A program made the translations under genes and the position numbers. From Candidatus Tokpelaia sp. JSC188 (GTDB taxonomy: Bacteria > Pseudomonadota > Alphaproteobacteria > Rhizobiales > Rhizobiaceae): a DNA stretch of 58,802 bases. The notes below the pieces were generated by a model. The model searched no databases. It saw only the letters and a list, made by a program, of their open reading frames with translations, and was not told the origin of the DNA. The DNA lies in the NCBI GenBank assembly GCA_003331065.1, contig QENB01000012.1, positions 1-58,802 of the forward strand, read 5' to 3'. This document shows, in pieces, positions 32,152 to 41,694 of the stretch (position 1 is its first letter; each line of letters starts with the position of its first letter).

Positions 32152-35058
32152 ATGAAACAGGGTGATCATCTTTTTCTTGTTGATGGATCAGCTTATATAT
32201 TTCGCGCCTATTACGCACTGCCACCGCTGACAAGAAAAAATGACGGTCTTCCTATTGGTGCAGTTTCTGGTTTTTGTAACATGTTATGGAAACTACTTCG
32301 TAATATCAATACTACTGCTGGTGTGATTCCTACACATTTTGCAGTGATTTTTGATCATTCTCAAGAAACTTTTCGTAAAACAATCTACCCACAATACAAA
32401 GCTAATAGAAAAGAGCCACCCACAGACCTTATTCCACAATTTTCGCTTATCCGTCAGGCAACTTGCGCCTTTAGTTTACCCTGTATCGAAAAAGAAGGCT
32501 TTGAAGCGGATGATATTATCGCCACTTATGCCCGACAGGCTACAGAGACAGGTGCAAATGTTACAATTATTTCATCTGATAAAGACCTAATGCAGTTGAT
32601 TAACGATCGTATATCTATGTATGACAGCGTAAAAGATCAGCAGATTAGCATACCAGAAGTTGTTGAAAAATGGGGCGTTTTCCCAGAGAATATGGTAGAT
32701 TTTCAGGCAATGACAGGAGATCCAACGGATAACGTGCCAGGTATTCCAGGAATAGGTCCTAAGATAGCAGCTCAGCTTATTGAAAGATTCGGTGATCTTG
32801 ATACATTGCTTACAAGGGTGGAAGAAGTTTCGCAAAAAAAGCGACGTGAAAATATCATGGCCTACGCTGAACAGGCCAGAATTTCCCGCCAACTTGTGCA
32901 ATTACATTCAAATGTTCTGCTTGATATTGATATCGATGATTTAGTGCTAAAGCCACAAGATGGACCAAAGCTTATCAGTTTTCTTAAGGCGATGGAATTT
33001 GCAAGCCTGATTCATCGTGTTTCTAAAGCAACAGATACAGATCCTTCAATAATTAAGACACAATGTGTTAATGTAGCATGGGGTGAGGAGGAAGCATATG
33101 ATTTCGATACAGGTATCGGTGATAAAGAGCCTGATAAATTGGATATGTCAGCATCTGATATTGATTTTGCAAAGCCATGTTGTTTAGCAAAATTATGCTG
33201 GAAGAAGGCATTACATGAGCCGTTTAATATAGACAATTATAAAACTATTTTTAAAATGGAGGAGTTAACTCAATGGTTGGATGAAGTAGTTGATCAAGGA
33301 TTTTTTTCATTCGGTATTGAGACGGATTTTCTTAATCCTATGATAGCTAAGCTTCTTGGTTTTTCCATTGGGCTCAAGCCAGGAAAGGCTGCCTATATTC
33401 CGCTTCAGTATATTACAGATGGTGAAGATTCTCTGCTAGAAAAGCAGATAAAACTTACCGATGCCCTTTGCTTGTTGAAACCAGTTTTAGAAAATTCAGC
33501 AATTCTTAAAATTGCACAAAATATGAAACATGATTGGTTGATCATGCATCGCCATGGTATTGATATTAAAAGTTTTGATGATACAATGTTGATCTCTTAT
33601 GTCTTGGATGCCGGAGTTTCTAATCATGATATTGGTGTGTTGTCAGAACGCTGGCTTAAACATAAGCCAGCTTCCTGTAGAAAGATAACAAAAAACGGGC
33701 AGAGCTCGGTCTCTTTTACACAGCGTGAATTATCTCGGGCGACTGTGTATACAGCAGAGAATGCTGACATTACGCTGCGCCTTTGGCGGCTTTTAAAGCC
33801 GCAGCTCATAGTGAAGCGTCTCGTTCGTATCTATGAGCGAACAGAAAGGCTTTTGGTTGAAGTTCTTGCTCGGATGGAAAAACGAGGAATACTTGTTGAC
33901 CGGAAAATCCTCGCGCAATTATCGGACAAGCTTAGCCAAAATGCCGCTATTATAGAAGATGAAATCTATAAAATAGTTGGCAAAAAATTCAATATTGCTT
34001 CACCAAAACAGCTTAGTGATATTTTATTTAGCAAATTGCATTTTCCGAGCGGGTTAAAAACAAAAACCGGTCACTGCTCAACATCAGCAAGAGTGTTGGA
34101 AGCATTAGAAGCTAAGGGATACAAGCTATCCCGTAAAATTATTGATTGGCGACAACTGAAAAAATTGCAATCTACATATACGGATGCTTTGCTTTATTGT
34201 GTTAACAATGATACGGAACGTGTGCATACTAATTACCTCATGGCAGGGACAACAACCGGTCGATTAGCCTCTTCTTATCCCAATTTGCAGAATATCCCCG
34301 TGCGTACTGCCGAAGGACGTCAAATACGTACAGCATTTATTTCTGGGCCAGATAATCTTCTTCTTTCTGCTGATTACAGTCAGATTGAATTGCGAATTTT
34401 GGCACATGTTGCTGACGTCACAGAATTAAAAGAAGCCTTTTCTAAGGACTTGGATATTCATGCTATAACAGCATCAGAAATATTTGATATCCCAATCACA
34501 GATATGCCAGTGGAAGCCCGTCGCAGGGCAAAAGCTGTCAATTTTGGTATCATTTATGGTATTTCTGCTTTTGGTCTTGCCAGTCAGCTCGGTATTTCTC
34601 GCAAAGAAGCAGGAAAATATATTCGTACTTATTTTAAACGTTTTCCTGCTATCCAGCAGTATATAGAAAAGACGAAAGCATTTACCCATGAACATGGTTA
34701 TGTGGAAACCATTTTTGGACGGCGTGTGCATTATCCGCAAATTAATTCATCCAATTCACACATTCGCGCTTTTAATGAGCGTTCTGCGGTCAATGCATCG
34801 TTACAGGGTGCAGCAGCCGATATAATCCGCAGAGCAATGATTAGAATGGATAAGGCATTGAAAGATGCTGGTCTTTCTGCTGTTATATTATTACAGATTC
34901 ATGATGAATTAATATTTGAATTGCCTGAAAACGAAGTGGAAAGAACAATACAAGTTGTTTGCGATATTATGGAGAAAGCAGCAATGCCTGCTATAAATAT
35001 CTCCGTTTCGTTAAAGGTAACAGCACAAGTTGCAAAAAACTGGTATAAAGCTCATTGA
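32152..35058 (+). CDS. polA: DNA polymerase I with altered proofreading domain
   Basis: 968 residues in three domains. The N-terminal 5' nuclease (VDGSAYIFRAYYALPP) and the C-terminal polymerase (SADYSQIELRILAH, RRRAKAVNFGIIYGISAFG, LLQIHDELIFE) look intact. In the middle 3'-5' exonuclease domain, the Exo I motif is FGIETD with Gly388 where E. coli has Asp355. Exo III is YTAENAD with Asn537 where E. coli has Asp501. Glu390, Asp461 and Tyr533 are kept. Loss of two metal-binding carboxylates predicts no proofreading by this enzyme. It still should fill gaps and remove RNA primers. Confidence 0.96.
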   Translation: MKQGDHLFLVDGSAYIFRAYYALPPLTRKNDGLPIGAVSGFCNMLWKLLRNINTTAGVIPTHFAVIFDHSQETFRKTIYPQYKANRKEPPTDLIPQFSLIRQATCAFSLPCIEKEGFEADDIIATYARQATETGANVTIISSDKDLMQLINDRISMYDSVKDQQISIPEVVEKWGVFPENMVDFQAMTGDPTDNVPGIPGIGPKIAAQLIERFGDLDTLLTRVEEVSQKKRRENIMAYAEQARISRQLVQLHSNVLLDIDIDDLVLKPQDGPKLISFLKAMEFASLIHRVSKATDTDPSIIKTQCVNVAWGEEEAYDFDTGIGDKEPDKLDMSASDIDFAKPCCLAKLCWKKALHEPFNIDNYKTIFKMEELTQWLDEVVDQGFFSFGIETDFLNPMIAKLLGFSIGLKPGKAAYIPLQYITDGEDSLLEKQIKLTDALCLLKPVLENSAILKIAQNMKHDWLIMHRHGIDIKSFDDTMLISYVLDAGVSNHDIGVLSERWLKHKPASCRKITKNGQSSVSFTQRELSRATVYTAENADITLRLWRLLKPQLIVKRLVRIYERTERLLVEVLARMEKRGILVDRKILAQLSDKLSQNAAIIEDEIYKIVGKKFNIASPKQLSDILFSKLHFPSGLKTKTGHCSTSARVLEALEAKGYKLSRKIIDWRQLKKLQSTYTDALLYCVNNDTERVHTNYLMAGTTTGRLASSYPNLQNIPVRTAEGRQIRTAFISGPDNLLLSADYSQIELRILAHVADVTELKEAFSKDLDIHAITASEIFDIPITDMPVEARRRAKAVNFGIIYGISAFGLASQLGISRKEAGKYIRTYFKRFPAIQQYIEKTKAFTHEHGYVETIFGRRVHYPQINSSNSHIRAFNERSAVNASLQGAAADIIRRAMIRMDKALKDAGLSAVILLQIHDELIFELPENEVERTIQVVCDIMEKAAMPAINISVSLKVTAQVAKNWYKAH

Positions 35059-35604
35059 TATGGCGACAATTATTACACAACGTGAGAATTATTTTCAGAT
35101 TAAAAGAAAAAACAATCTGAAAATAAGGTAAATGGCAGAAAAAATCCTGACAGGAGAGCATACTGATACTATAAAAATATACAATAGAAATAGAATTTGG
35201 AAAAATGATTCCAAAGTGGAAAAAGCAATTTTTTGCTATGAATTTTACTTTAAAGTTAGTTTGAATAAATAGACTGCTAAAAAACTACACTCGTAAGAAA
35301 ACACGAATATAACGCAATCCCTGCTCAAGTAAAAATTTTTGGGAATTCACGCCAAAAATTCCAGAATGTAAGCTGCCTTAACAAAGTTTAGGCATTTTTA
35401 CTTAAGTAAGCGACCACTTGGAGGATGGAATTTCCATTTCTTATTCCAAAATAAAGGCATAAAATCTGTGTGGTACAAAAATAATGACAAGGTTAACGCT
35501 ATTCTAACATGATAGTGTGATCCTTTCTTTTTCTGTTTCTAATATTTAACTCATTTTTTAATGATAGGTGACATTATCAGAGAAAATTTCTGTCATGTAT
35601 AGAC
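35059..35604. other. Gap between polA and cls with two AT-rich hairpins
   Basis: 546 bases. It contains a 13-bp perfect inverted repeat (35089-35126), a short frame of 46 codons (35132-35272) with AAGG before its ATG, and a 9-bp inverted repeat (35334-35360). None is assigned. The short frame is A+T-rich with no recognised domain and may be chance. Confidence 0.4.
35089..35126. terminator. Perfect 13-bp inverted repeat after polA
   Basis: TTATTTTCAGATT (35089-35101) pairs with AATCTGAAAATAA (35114-35126) around a 12-base loop. It begins 31 bases after the polA stop, so it may stabilise or end that transcript, though no T-run follows. Confidence 0.4.
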
Positions 35605-37089
35605 ATGAATCTTAAAAATACTACAATGTTGCAACTAATTGAAATTTATTGGCCTTATATTCTTGCATTTTTATCTGTTGTGCTTGGTTTTAGCGCAGCA
35701 ATTCATGCAACTATGACAAAGAAAGAAGTGCGAACGGCCATAGGTTGGGTTGGTATTATCATGCTGACTCCAATTCTTGGAGCTGTTATTTATGGTATTC
35801 TTGGCATAAATCGCATCAGGTGCAAAACGATCAATCTTCAGCGCAGGGATACAGGTGATTTCTCGCCGTCTTATCCAATTCATTATGCAGTTTCTGCTGC
35901 TATTATCAAAGAAAAATTTGGATGCCGAGGTGCTTCCATGAAGCATTTAGGCGATCAGGTAAGCCGTTGTAATCAAACAAGTGGAAATAGGATTGAAATC
36001 TTGAGAGGCGGAGATGAAGTTTATGCAGCGATGCTTCGTTCTATTAGAGAGGCCAAATATAGTATTCTTCTCGAAACGTATATTTTTGATCACGATGTGA
36101 TCGGTGGGAAATTTGTGAAAGCATTAGCGGATGCTGTAAGACGTGGTGTAGTAGTTCGAGTTCTTATTGATGCAGTTGGTGCACAACATTCTTTCCCTAG
36201 TATTGTACATATCTTGAAAAAGAATGATGTTCCTGTTGGGCTATTTAATGGGAATATTATTATTGGTCTTCGTCTTCCTTATGCAAATTTGCGCACACAT
36301 AGAAAAATCCTTATTATCGATGGAAAATGTGCTTTTACTGGAGGAATGAATATACGGGCTGGTTTCTCATCGAAAATATGTGGGAAAGATGCTTTTTGGG
36401 ATACACATTTCCGAGTAGAAGGACCTGCTGTTGCAGATCTGTTTCATGCTGCAGCAGAGGATTGGCGTTTTTCTTCGGATGAAAAACTTGACGGAAAAAT
36501 CTGGTCTATATTTGCACCGGTTTTACGACCTAGTGAAGGAATGAATACTCGGGTGGTGTTATCAGGACCTTATGACCGCAGTATGGAAGCAAATCGACAT
36601 ATGCTTGTTGGCGCGTTTTCAATTGCTGAGCGTAGTATTCTTATTAAAACACCCTATCTTTTGCCTGATAGAGAATTAGTCAGCGCCTTGGTGACAGCAG
36701 CTTGGCGTGGAGTCAAAGTTGATATTGCTGTGCCAGATAGCAATAATCTCAAGCTTGTTGATAGAGCCATGCGCGCACAGTTTGATCAGCTTCTGCCTTA
36801 TAACTGCCGTATCTGGCGGGTGCGCGGACCTTTTGACCATTCAAAGCTTATTTCAATTGATGATTATTGGGCTTATGTCGGTTCATCCAATATGGACCCA
36901 CGATCATTACGCTTGAACTTTGAAATTGATCTTGAAATCATGGATAGGAAATTTTCGAAAGCGATAGCTGATGAAATTCATAAGACTATTGCAGATGCAA
37001 ACGAGGTCAAGCTCGCTGATTTAAAAGAACGTCCTTTTATTAACCGTCTTCTAGATCGTGTCATATGGCTTGGCTCGCCCTATCTATAA
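35605..37089 (+). CDS. cls: Cardiolipin synthase (phospholipase D family)
   Basis: Joins two phosphatidylglycerols into cardiolipin at the inner membrane. 494 residues: two N-terminal helices (about 9-30 and 42-65), then two PLD domains. The HKD motifs are HRKILIIDGKCAFTGG (about residue 232) and HSKLISIDDYWAYVGSSN (about 412), both intact. No clear ribosome-binding site; the ATG at 35626 is an alternative start. Confidence 0.93.
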   Translation: MNLKNTTMLQLIEIYWPYILAFLSVVLGFSAAIHATMTKKEVRTAIGWVGIIMLTPILGAVIYGILGINRIRCKTINLQRRDTGDFSPSYPIHYAVSAAIIKEKFGCRGASMKHLGDQVSRCNQTSGNRIEILRGGDEVYAAMLRSIREAKYSILLETYIFDHDVIGGKFVKALADAVRRGVVVRVLIDAVGAQHSFPSIVHILKKNDVPVGLFNGNIIIGLRLPYANLRTHRKILIIDGKCAFTGGMNIRAGFSSKICGKDAFWDTHFRVEGPAVADLFHAAAEDWRFSSDEKLDGKIWSIFAPVLRPSEGMNTRVVLSGPYDRSMEANRHMLVGAFSIAERSILIKTPYLLPDRELVSALVTAAWRGVKVDIAVPDSNNLKLVDRAMRAQFDQLLPYNCRIWRVRGPFDHSKLISIDDYWAYVGSSNMDPRSLRLNFEIDLEIMDRKFSKAIADEIHKTIADANEVKLADLKERPFINRLLDRVIWLGSPYL

Positions 37090-37543
37090 GATGCTTTTCA
37101 TATTAAAATGGTTTTTAACATGCATTCTCATAGGAAAATGATCTGATCTTCTTTTTAAAAGGTAGTTTAAGAGTTAAAGGTTTAGAATTTTTTGCTGCCT
37201 GATAATATTTAGATCATGGAATAAGAATGCAATAGGCAGTGGGTAAAGCAATGAGGCTAAAAGATGGCAAAAAAGCCTGATATGAGTGCAAATAATTGCA
37301 TTAAAAACAGAGAAGGATAGGACTCCTGCGAGTTGCATAAATATCAATACAGTTCTCCATAATAGTTTTTATACCTTAGAGCTACTCTATTTAGATAAAA
37401 CTAACATCCTTGAATAGGCATTCAGCAACAAAAATTCCGATCCTTGAGGAAAAAGCACCCCAAAAAAGTTGAAGCAACGCACAGCTTTTTGGGATGCATG
37501 TCAGTTCCTTGAGCAGAATTTGATTGTGCTATCAACCTACTTT
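37090..37543. other. Convergent gap between cls and the Bax-inhibitor gene
   Basis: 454 bases with no gene relic recognised. Its right end carries the hairpin at 37458-37493, which fits a terminator for the minus-strand gene. Confidence 0.45.
37458..37493 (-). terminator. Putative terminator of the Bax-inhibitor family gene
   Basis: Arms CCCCAAAAAAG and CTTTTTGGG (one bulge) form a stem 51 bases beyond the stop of the minus-strand gene. On that strand the stem is followed by TGCTTTTTCC, an intrinsic-terminator-like pattern. Confidence 0.55.
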
Positions 37544-38269
37544 TCAGTCGCGATTTCCAAGAAACTGTAACAGAAATACAAACATATTAACAAAATCAAG
37601 ATAAAGATTCAGTGCGCCCATGACAATTTTACGGTTCATCGTTTCATTTGTATCACTCTCGTAATACATTTCCTTGATCATCTGTGTATCGTAGGCTGTT
37701 AAACCAGCGAAAATAAGGACGCCAATGACAGACACAGCAAACTGCAATACACTAGACGCAAGAAAAACATTCACGATGCCAGCAATTAATAAACCCACAA
37801 GTCCAATAAACATAAAAGAACCGACTGGTCGCAAGTCACGCTTGGTAGTATATCCATAAAGCGACAATGAGCCAAAAGAAGCCGCTGAGATAAAAAATGT
37901 CTGAGTGATACTTGTCATCGTGTAGAATAAAAAAATTGCCGATAAAGAAACGCCAACAAGTGCAGCGTACAGAATGAACAATGTACGTGCAGCATTTGTG
38001 CTCAGATTATGAATATTAAAACTGAGAAAGAGAACGGCAATCAGCGGTGCGCACATAATTATGAAGCGTAGCGATGAACCATAAACAAGCTGTGCAAATG
38101 CCGGGTTATTAAATGAAAACCATGACATCGCCATGGCTGCAACCGATGTGATGACAAGTCCTATAGCCATTAAGTTATAAACACCGAGCATATAATTGCG
38201 CAAACCTAAGTCAATCGACGCATCGGTATGAGAAGCCATTGTTGTACGCATATTTCTGAAATCAGCCAT
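37544..38269 (-). CDS. Bax inhibitor-1 family membrane protein (YbhL/YccA-like)
   Basis: 241-residue protein with seven predicted helices, the BI-1/UPF0005 pattern. The helices run from about residue 28 to the C-terminus, and the last ends with NLYLDFVNMFVFLLQFLGNR, a family hallmark. Members are thought to be cation (Ca2+) leak channels or FtsH partners; the role here is unknown. The ribosome-binding site AGAGGA precedes the ATG by eight bases and lies in a leader stem (38278-38329). Confidence 0.92.
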   Translation of the reverse strand: MADFRNMRTTMASHTDASIDLGLRNYMLGVYNLMAIGLVITSVAAMAMSWFSFNNPAFAQLVYGSSLRFIIMCAPLIAVLFLSFNIHNLSTNAARTLFILYAALVGVSLSAIFLFYTMTSITQTFFISAASFGSLSLYGYTTKRDLRPVGSFMFIGLVGLLIAGIVNVFLASSVLQFAVSVIGVLIFAGLTAYDTQMIKEMYYESDTNETMNRKIVMGALNLYLDFVNMFVFLLQFLGNRD

Positions 38270-38981
38270 TGATATGTTCCTCTTGCTTTGTTCCGTTAAG
38301 TGTAAAGCAGTTTCATGTTTTCAAGAGAAGGATTTTCAAATCAAAGCGGCACCTCCAATGGTTGGCATTACCATTTGAAATTTCAATCCCTTCAAAAGCC
38401 ACTGGCGAAACTCCAGCATGCTTAAAAGCTTTTGAGATATTATGGGGATTTTAAGTTTTTATACAAGTCCTTGGATAAAATTTATTGTTCTCCTCTTTAA
38501 TCAAGTTAAAGCCCACAGGAATCGGCTAATATTTTATTATATTCAACAGCTACTGGATGATTTATTAACTGATTAGCCTGTACTATTCTTGCCGTGTTGA
38601 TGGTTACTGATATATTTAAAGTAGTTGAAATTATACTACTGTCCTTTTCTTAGAGATAGCACTAGTGCAATATTAGTGATATGTAATAAGACGTTTGGAA
38701 TATATAACGCTTAAGTATAATGATCATTGAAAATGATACTTTTTCGATCTTTGGTTAGAATTTTCTATATGCTTAACAGAAGTGGATCGGACAAAATAGT
38801 AGCCGATCATTAAAGTTCTGAATCTCTTAACACTATCTATACACCTGTATACTGGAAGTTAAATAGCGGCAAAAAATACAAAGTCTATCCTAATCAAAGA
38901 TTATAAAAGTGATCTTTTTTATATCTGCAGGAGTATCTCCTTAGCAAAATCCGCTAAATGATCAATGAACAACCCTCTGCG
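38270..38981. other. Gap between lspA and the Bax-inhibitor gene
   Basis: 712 bases upstream of the Bax-inhibitor gene. Besides the structured leader, a minus-strand frame (38313-38450, 45 codons, protein-like composition, no start codon assigned) overlaps the leader. The remainder is AT-rich with no recognised gene. Confidence 0.4.
38278..38329 (-). ncRNA. Structured leader hiding the ribosome-binding site of the Bax-inhibitor gene
   Basis: In the minus-strand RNA, TTCTCTTG (38329-38322) can pair with CAAGAGGA (38285-38278), an 8-bp stem with one G-U pair. The right arm contains the AGAGGA ribosome-binding site. An inner GCTTT/AAAGC stem lies inside, sharing one base with the outer stem. 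A Rfam motif called the ybhL leader is known upstream of this gene family in Rhizobiales; whether this is the same element is not shown. Confidence 0.45.
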
Positions 38982-39440
38982 CTAGTTCCATAGTTCGTTG
39001 AGAATTATGCAAACTGCACCGATGGTGATAACGACATCTGCCAAATTAAAAATAGCGAATGACCAGTTACCTATATGAAACAGAGCATAATCTATCACAT
39101 AATGAAAGCGCAAGCGATCAATTAGGTTGGCTAATGCACCGCCAATAATAAGCAAATAACCAAACTGGAGCAGTTTTTTTTGTTCGGTAGCATTCCACCA
39201 AAGCCAGAGTACAAAAATTATAATGCATAGGGTCAGGAAGATAAGACTGATATCATGAAAAGATGACAGCATGGAAAAAGCAATTCCAGTGTTGCGAATA
39301 TGATACAGCGAAAAGAAAGGTAAAATGTCAACACGTTCACCAAGTGCCATAATTTGTGTAACACAGTATTTAATAGATTGGTCAAGCGCGACTATCGCTG
39401 CACCGAGAATCGTTGCAATCACCAGAGAATGGTATTTCAT
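38982..39440 (-). CDS. lspA: Lipoprotein signal peptidase
   Basis: Aspartyl protease removing signal peptides from prolipoproteins in the inner membrane. 152 residues, four helices. The catalytic aspartates are in ANLIDRL (about residue 109) and FNLADVVI (about 133). The start is two bases after the rlmB-like stop, so translation is coupled. Needed for the LptM-like and other lipoproteins. Confidence 0.94.
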   Translation of the reverse strand: MKYHSLVIATILGAAIVALDQSIKYCVTQIMALGERVDILPFFSLYHIRNTGIAFSMLSSFHDISLIFLTLCIIIFVLWLWWNATEQKKLLQFGYLLIIGGALANLIDRLRFHYVIDYALFHIGNWSFAIFNLADVVITIGAVCIILNELWN

Positions 39441-39442
39441 GC

Positions 39443-40288
39443 TTATGGACTTTTTTTGTAAAATCTAAAAGTTTTGTACCCAATTTCATATAACATAATA
39501 CCAGTTGCAACAGCCAGATTAAGTGAATCCGCTCGTCCTTTCTGTGGAATTTGCACAAGTTTATTGCAGCAACAAGTAAGGCTTTCCAGTAACCCTTTCT
39601 GTTCATTGCCCATGAGCAGAAGAATAGGTTCTTTTGTATAATTGACACTCCGATAATCAAGCTTACCTTCGAGGTGGGTTCCTATAACGAACCCTGGAAA
39701 TTTCCTCCTCCAATCAAGAAAACGCTTTTCTGAGATACGATAAAGTGGTACAGTGAAGATAGAGCCCATTGTTGCGCGCACTGCTTTAGATGAAAAAGGC
39801 GTAGCTGTTTCACCGATCAAAATGATGCCAGATATGCCTGTTGCGTCTGCTGTTCGAATGATTGTTCCAAGATTTCCGGGGTCACGTATTCGGTCTAAGC
39901 CAAGAAAAAGTGAATTTTCGTCAAAAATTGTTTTTTCTAATTCGTGCCAGCGTTGTTCAAATACTCCAACAATTGTCTGAGGATTATCACGGTGTGTAAT
40001 TGTTGCCATAATTTTTTCAGATGTTGCAATGACGAAACCACCTGCTGCGACTGCGCGGGCTGCGGTTTTTTCAAGTAGCATATTACAAAGATTAGACTTT
40101 GCGAATACCAATGTATGAATTCTCCAGCCATGATCAAGAGCATCAATAATGAGTTTTAACCCTTCGGCAAGAAACATGCCTCCTCGTTCACGTACTTTCT
40201 TAAGCGTAAGCGCTCTCATATTTTTTATGAGAGGATTGGAAAAACTAGTAATTTCTTTGACCTGCCGGCCTTTTTTATGAGAAATCAT
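39443..40288 (-). CDS. SpoU/TrmH-family RNA methyltransferase
   Basis: 281 residues from the ATG at 40288, which overlaps the upstream gene's stop (ATGA). N-terminal RNA-binding domain, then the SPOUT knot with DRIRDPGNLGTIIRTADATG, LLMGNEQKGL and IPQKGRADSLNLAVATG. These are the three motifs of 2'-O-ribose methyltransferases. RlmB (G2251 of 23S) is one possible identity; the target nucleotide is not certain. Confidence 0.9.
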   Translation of the reverse strand: MISHKKGRQVKEITSFSNPLIKNMRALTLKKVRERGGMFLAEGLKLIIDALDHGWRIHTLVFAKSNLCNMLLEKTAARAVAAGGFVIATSEKIMATITHRDNPQTIVGVFEQRWHELEKTIFDENSLFLGLDRIRDPGNLGTIIRTADATGISGIILIGETATPFSSKAVRATMGSIFTVPLYRISEKRFLDWRRKFPGFVIGTHLEGKLDYRSVNYTKEPILLLMGNEQKGLLESLTCCCNKLVQIPQKGRADSLNLAVATGIMLYEIGYKTFRFYKKSP

Positions 40289-41334
40289 GGGCCTATCCAA
40301 CGACTGAAAAGAGAAGTAGATAAAGCTCTTTTTGCTTCTTCTTCCCGCAATATCAATTCTCCTGATTGAACTGTACCGCCAAGGCCAGTAAAAGTATCAC
40401 GCATAAGTTCATGAATTGTATAAAAAGAAGCTCGAATTGAATAGGCGGTAAGGATAACAGCTAGTGGCTGTGGAGACAAAATAGCGCGACAGAGCGTCAT
40501 CATTTTTGGAAGACTGTCAAAAAACTGCCATATTTCCCCTTTTGGTCCTCGTCCATAAGATGAAGGGTCAAGTAGAATAATATCATAAGTTTTTCCACGC
40601 CGTTCTTCACGAATAACAAATTTCATTGCATCTTCGCAAATCCAGCGGATTGGTTTATCAAGAAGATTAGCAATTTTCTGATTTTCTAGAGCCCAGCCTA
40701 TAGCTTTTTTCGAAGCATCAATATGTATGACTTCCGCGCCAACACGGGCTGCAATAAGCGAAGCTAAACCTGTATAACCAAAAAGGTTAAGAAGACGTAC
40801 AGGACGCTTTGCTTTCTCGATCAGCGTTTCGATGAAACGCCAATGCGCACCCTGCTCAGGGAAAACACCGACATGCCGGAAAGAAGTAAAACGACCGAGA
40901 AAGGATAGATTATTCCATGAAAGTGGCCAAGTTTCATGGAGCGGACCCCGCGGAAATAACCATCGTCCCATACCTTTTTCCTCAGTATTGCCGATAAATA
41001 CCGCATCCGCCTTCTGCCATGCGCTTTCATTTAAAGCAGGCTTCCACATAGCTTGTCCTTCAGGTCGGATAATAAGGTAAGGACCATAACGTTCAAATTT
41101 TTTATTGTTTCCACTGTCAATTAACGCATAATCTTTATTTGCTCTTGTTTCCAAGATAAGAGGAACTATCTCCCTCGGACTTTTTTCATATAAGTCTTCT
41201 TGAAATAACGTCTGTTTCTTTTTGTCATTTTGCTGATGATGATTTGTTCTCTGTCGTGTAGTAAGTGTATGTGTATGTATGTCATTATTTTGGACTTTTC
41301 GCTTAGAAGAAGAATAGGCACGACGATATTTCAC
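40285..41334 (-). CDS. Class I SAM-dependent RNA methyltransferase, RlmI/RlmL-like
   Basis: 349 residues from a GTG start with TAGGAGAT upstream. A polar, basic, low-complexity N-terminal tail of about 45 residues precedes a Rossmann methyltransferase domain: LNLFGYTGLASLIAARVGAEVIHIDASKKAI (seen in two parts) and LLDPSSYGRGPKGE, in place of the more usual DPPSF. Members methylate 23S rRNA; the tail is unusual. It is the first gene of a run ending in lspA. Confidence 0.85.
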   Translation of the reverse strand: MKYRRAYSSSKRKVQNNDIHTHTLTTRQRTNHHQQNDKKKQTLFQEDLYEKSPREIVPLILETRANKDYALIDSGNNKKFERYGPYLIIRPEGQAMWKPALNESAWQKADAVFIGNTEEKGMGRWLFPRGPLHETWPLSWNNLSFLGRFTSFRHVGVFPEQGAHWRFIETLIEKAKRPVRLLNLFGYTGLASLIAARVGAEVIHIDASKKAIGWALENQKIANLLDKPIRWICEDAMKFVIREERRGKTYDIILLDPSSYGRGPKGEIWQFFDSLPKMMTLCRAILSPQPLAVILTAYSIRASFYTIHELMRDTFTGLGGTVQSGELILREEEAKRALSTSLFSRWIGP

Positions 41335-41436
41335 TGGCTTATGAATCTCCTATAAAATTCGTTCTTCTTAGATGAAAACAGTCAGAAAAAGGTAATCTAT
41401 CCCGTTTCATGTAATATAGCGGTTGCGTGACATTTT

Positions 41437-41694
41437 CTAATGCTCCGCTTCTCGATCATAAAGGGTCTTACGGTGTTTACGTTGGGAGAACCACATTATC
41501 ACGCTGCCAATCATGATACCAATAGCCAAAAAAATGAAAAGCCAAACAAAAAACGGGGCTGTAAAAGCACCTTTATCAGGGCTAAAAGGATTGAAGGTTA
41601 ATCTTACAAAAATACGGTTTGCAAAAACAAAAGCAGCTAGAAGCCCTACAATAGGAATAAACGTAACAAAAGTAAAAATTCGTTTTATTGTCAT
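41437..41694 (-). CDS. LapA-domain (DUF1049) membrane protein
   Basis: 85 residues with two transmembrane helices (about 8-27 and 45-68) and a basic tail, the layout of the lipopolysaccharide-assembly LapA domain family. It overlaps the ihfB stop by four bases (ATGA), so it is translated with it. trpF, often next in related genomes, is not here. Function not directly shown. Confidence 0.75.
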   Translation of the reverse strand: MTIKRIFTFVTFIPIVGLLAAFVFANRIFVRLTFNPFSPDKGAFTAPFFVWLFIFLAIGIMIGSVIMWFSQRKHRKTLYDREAEH

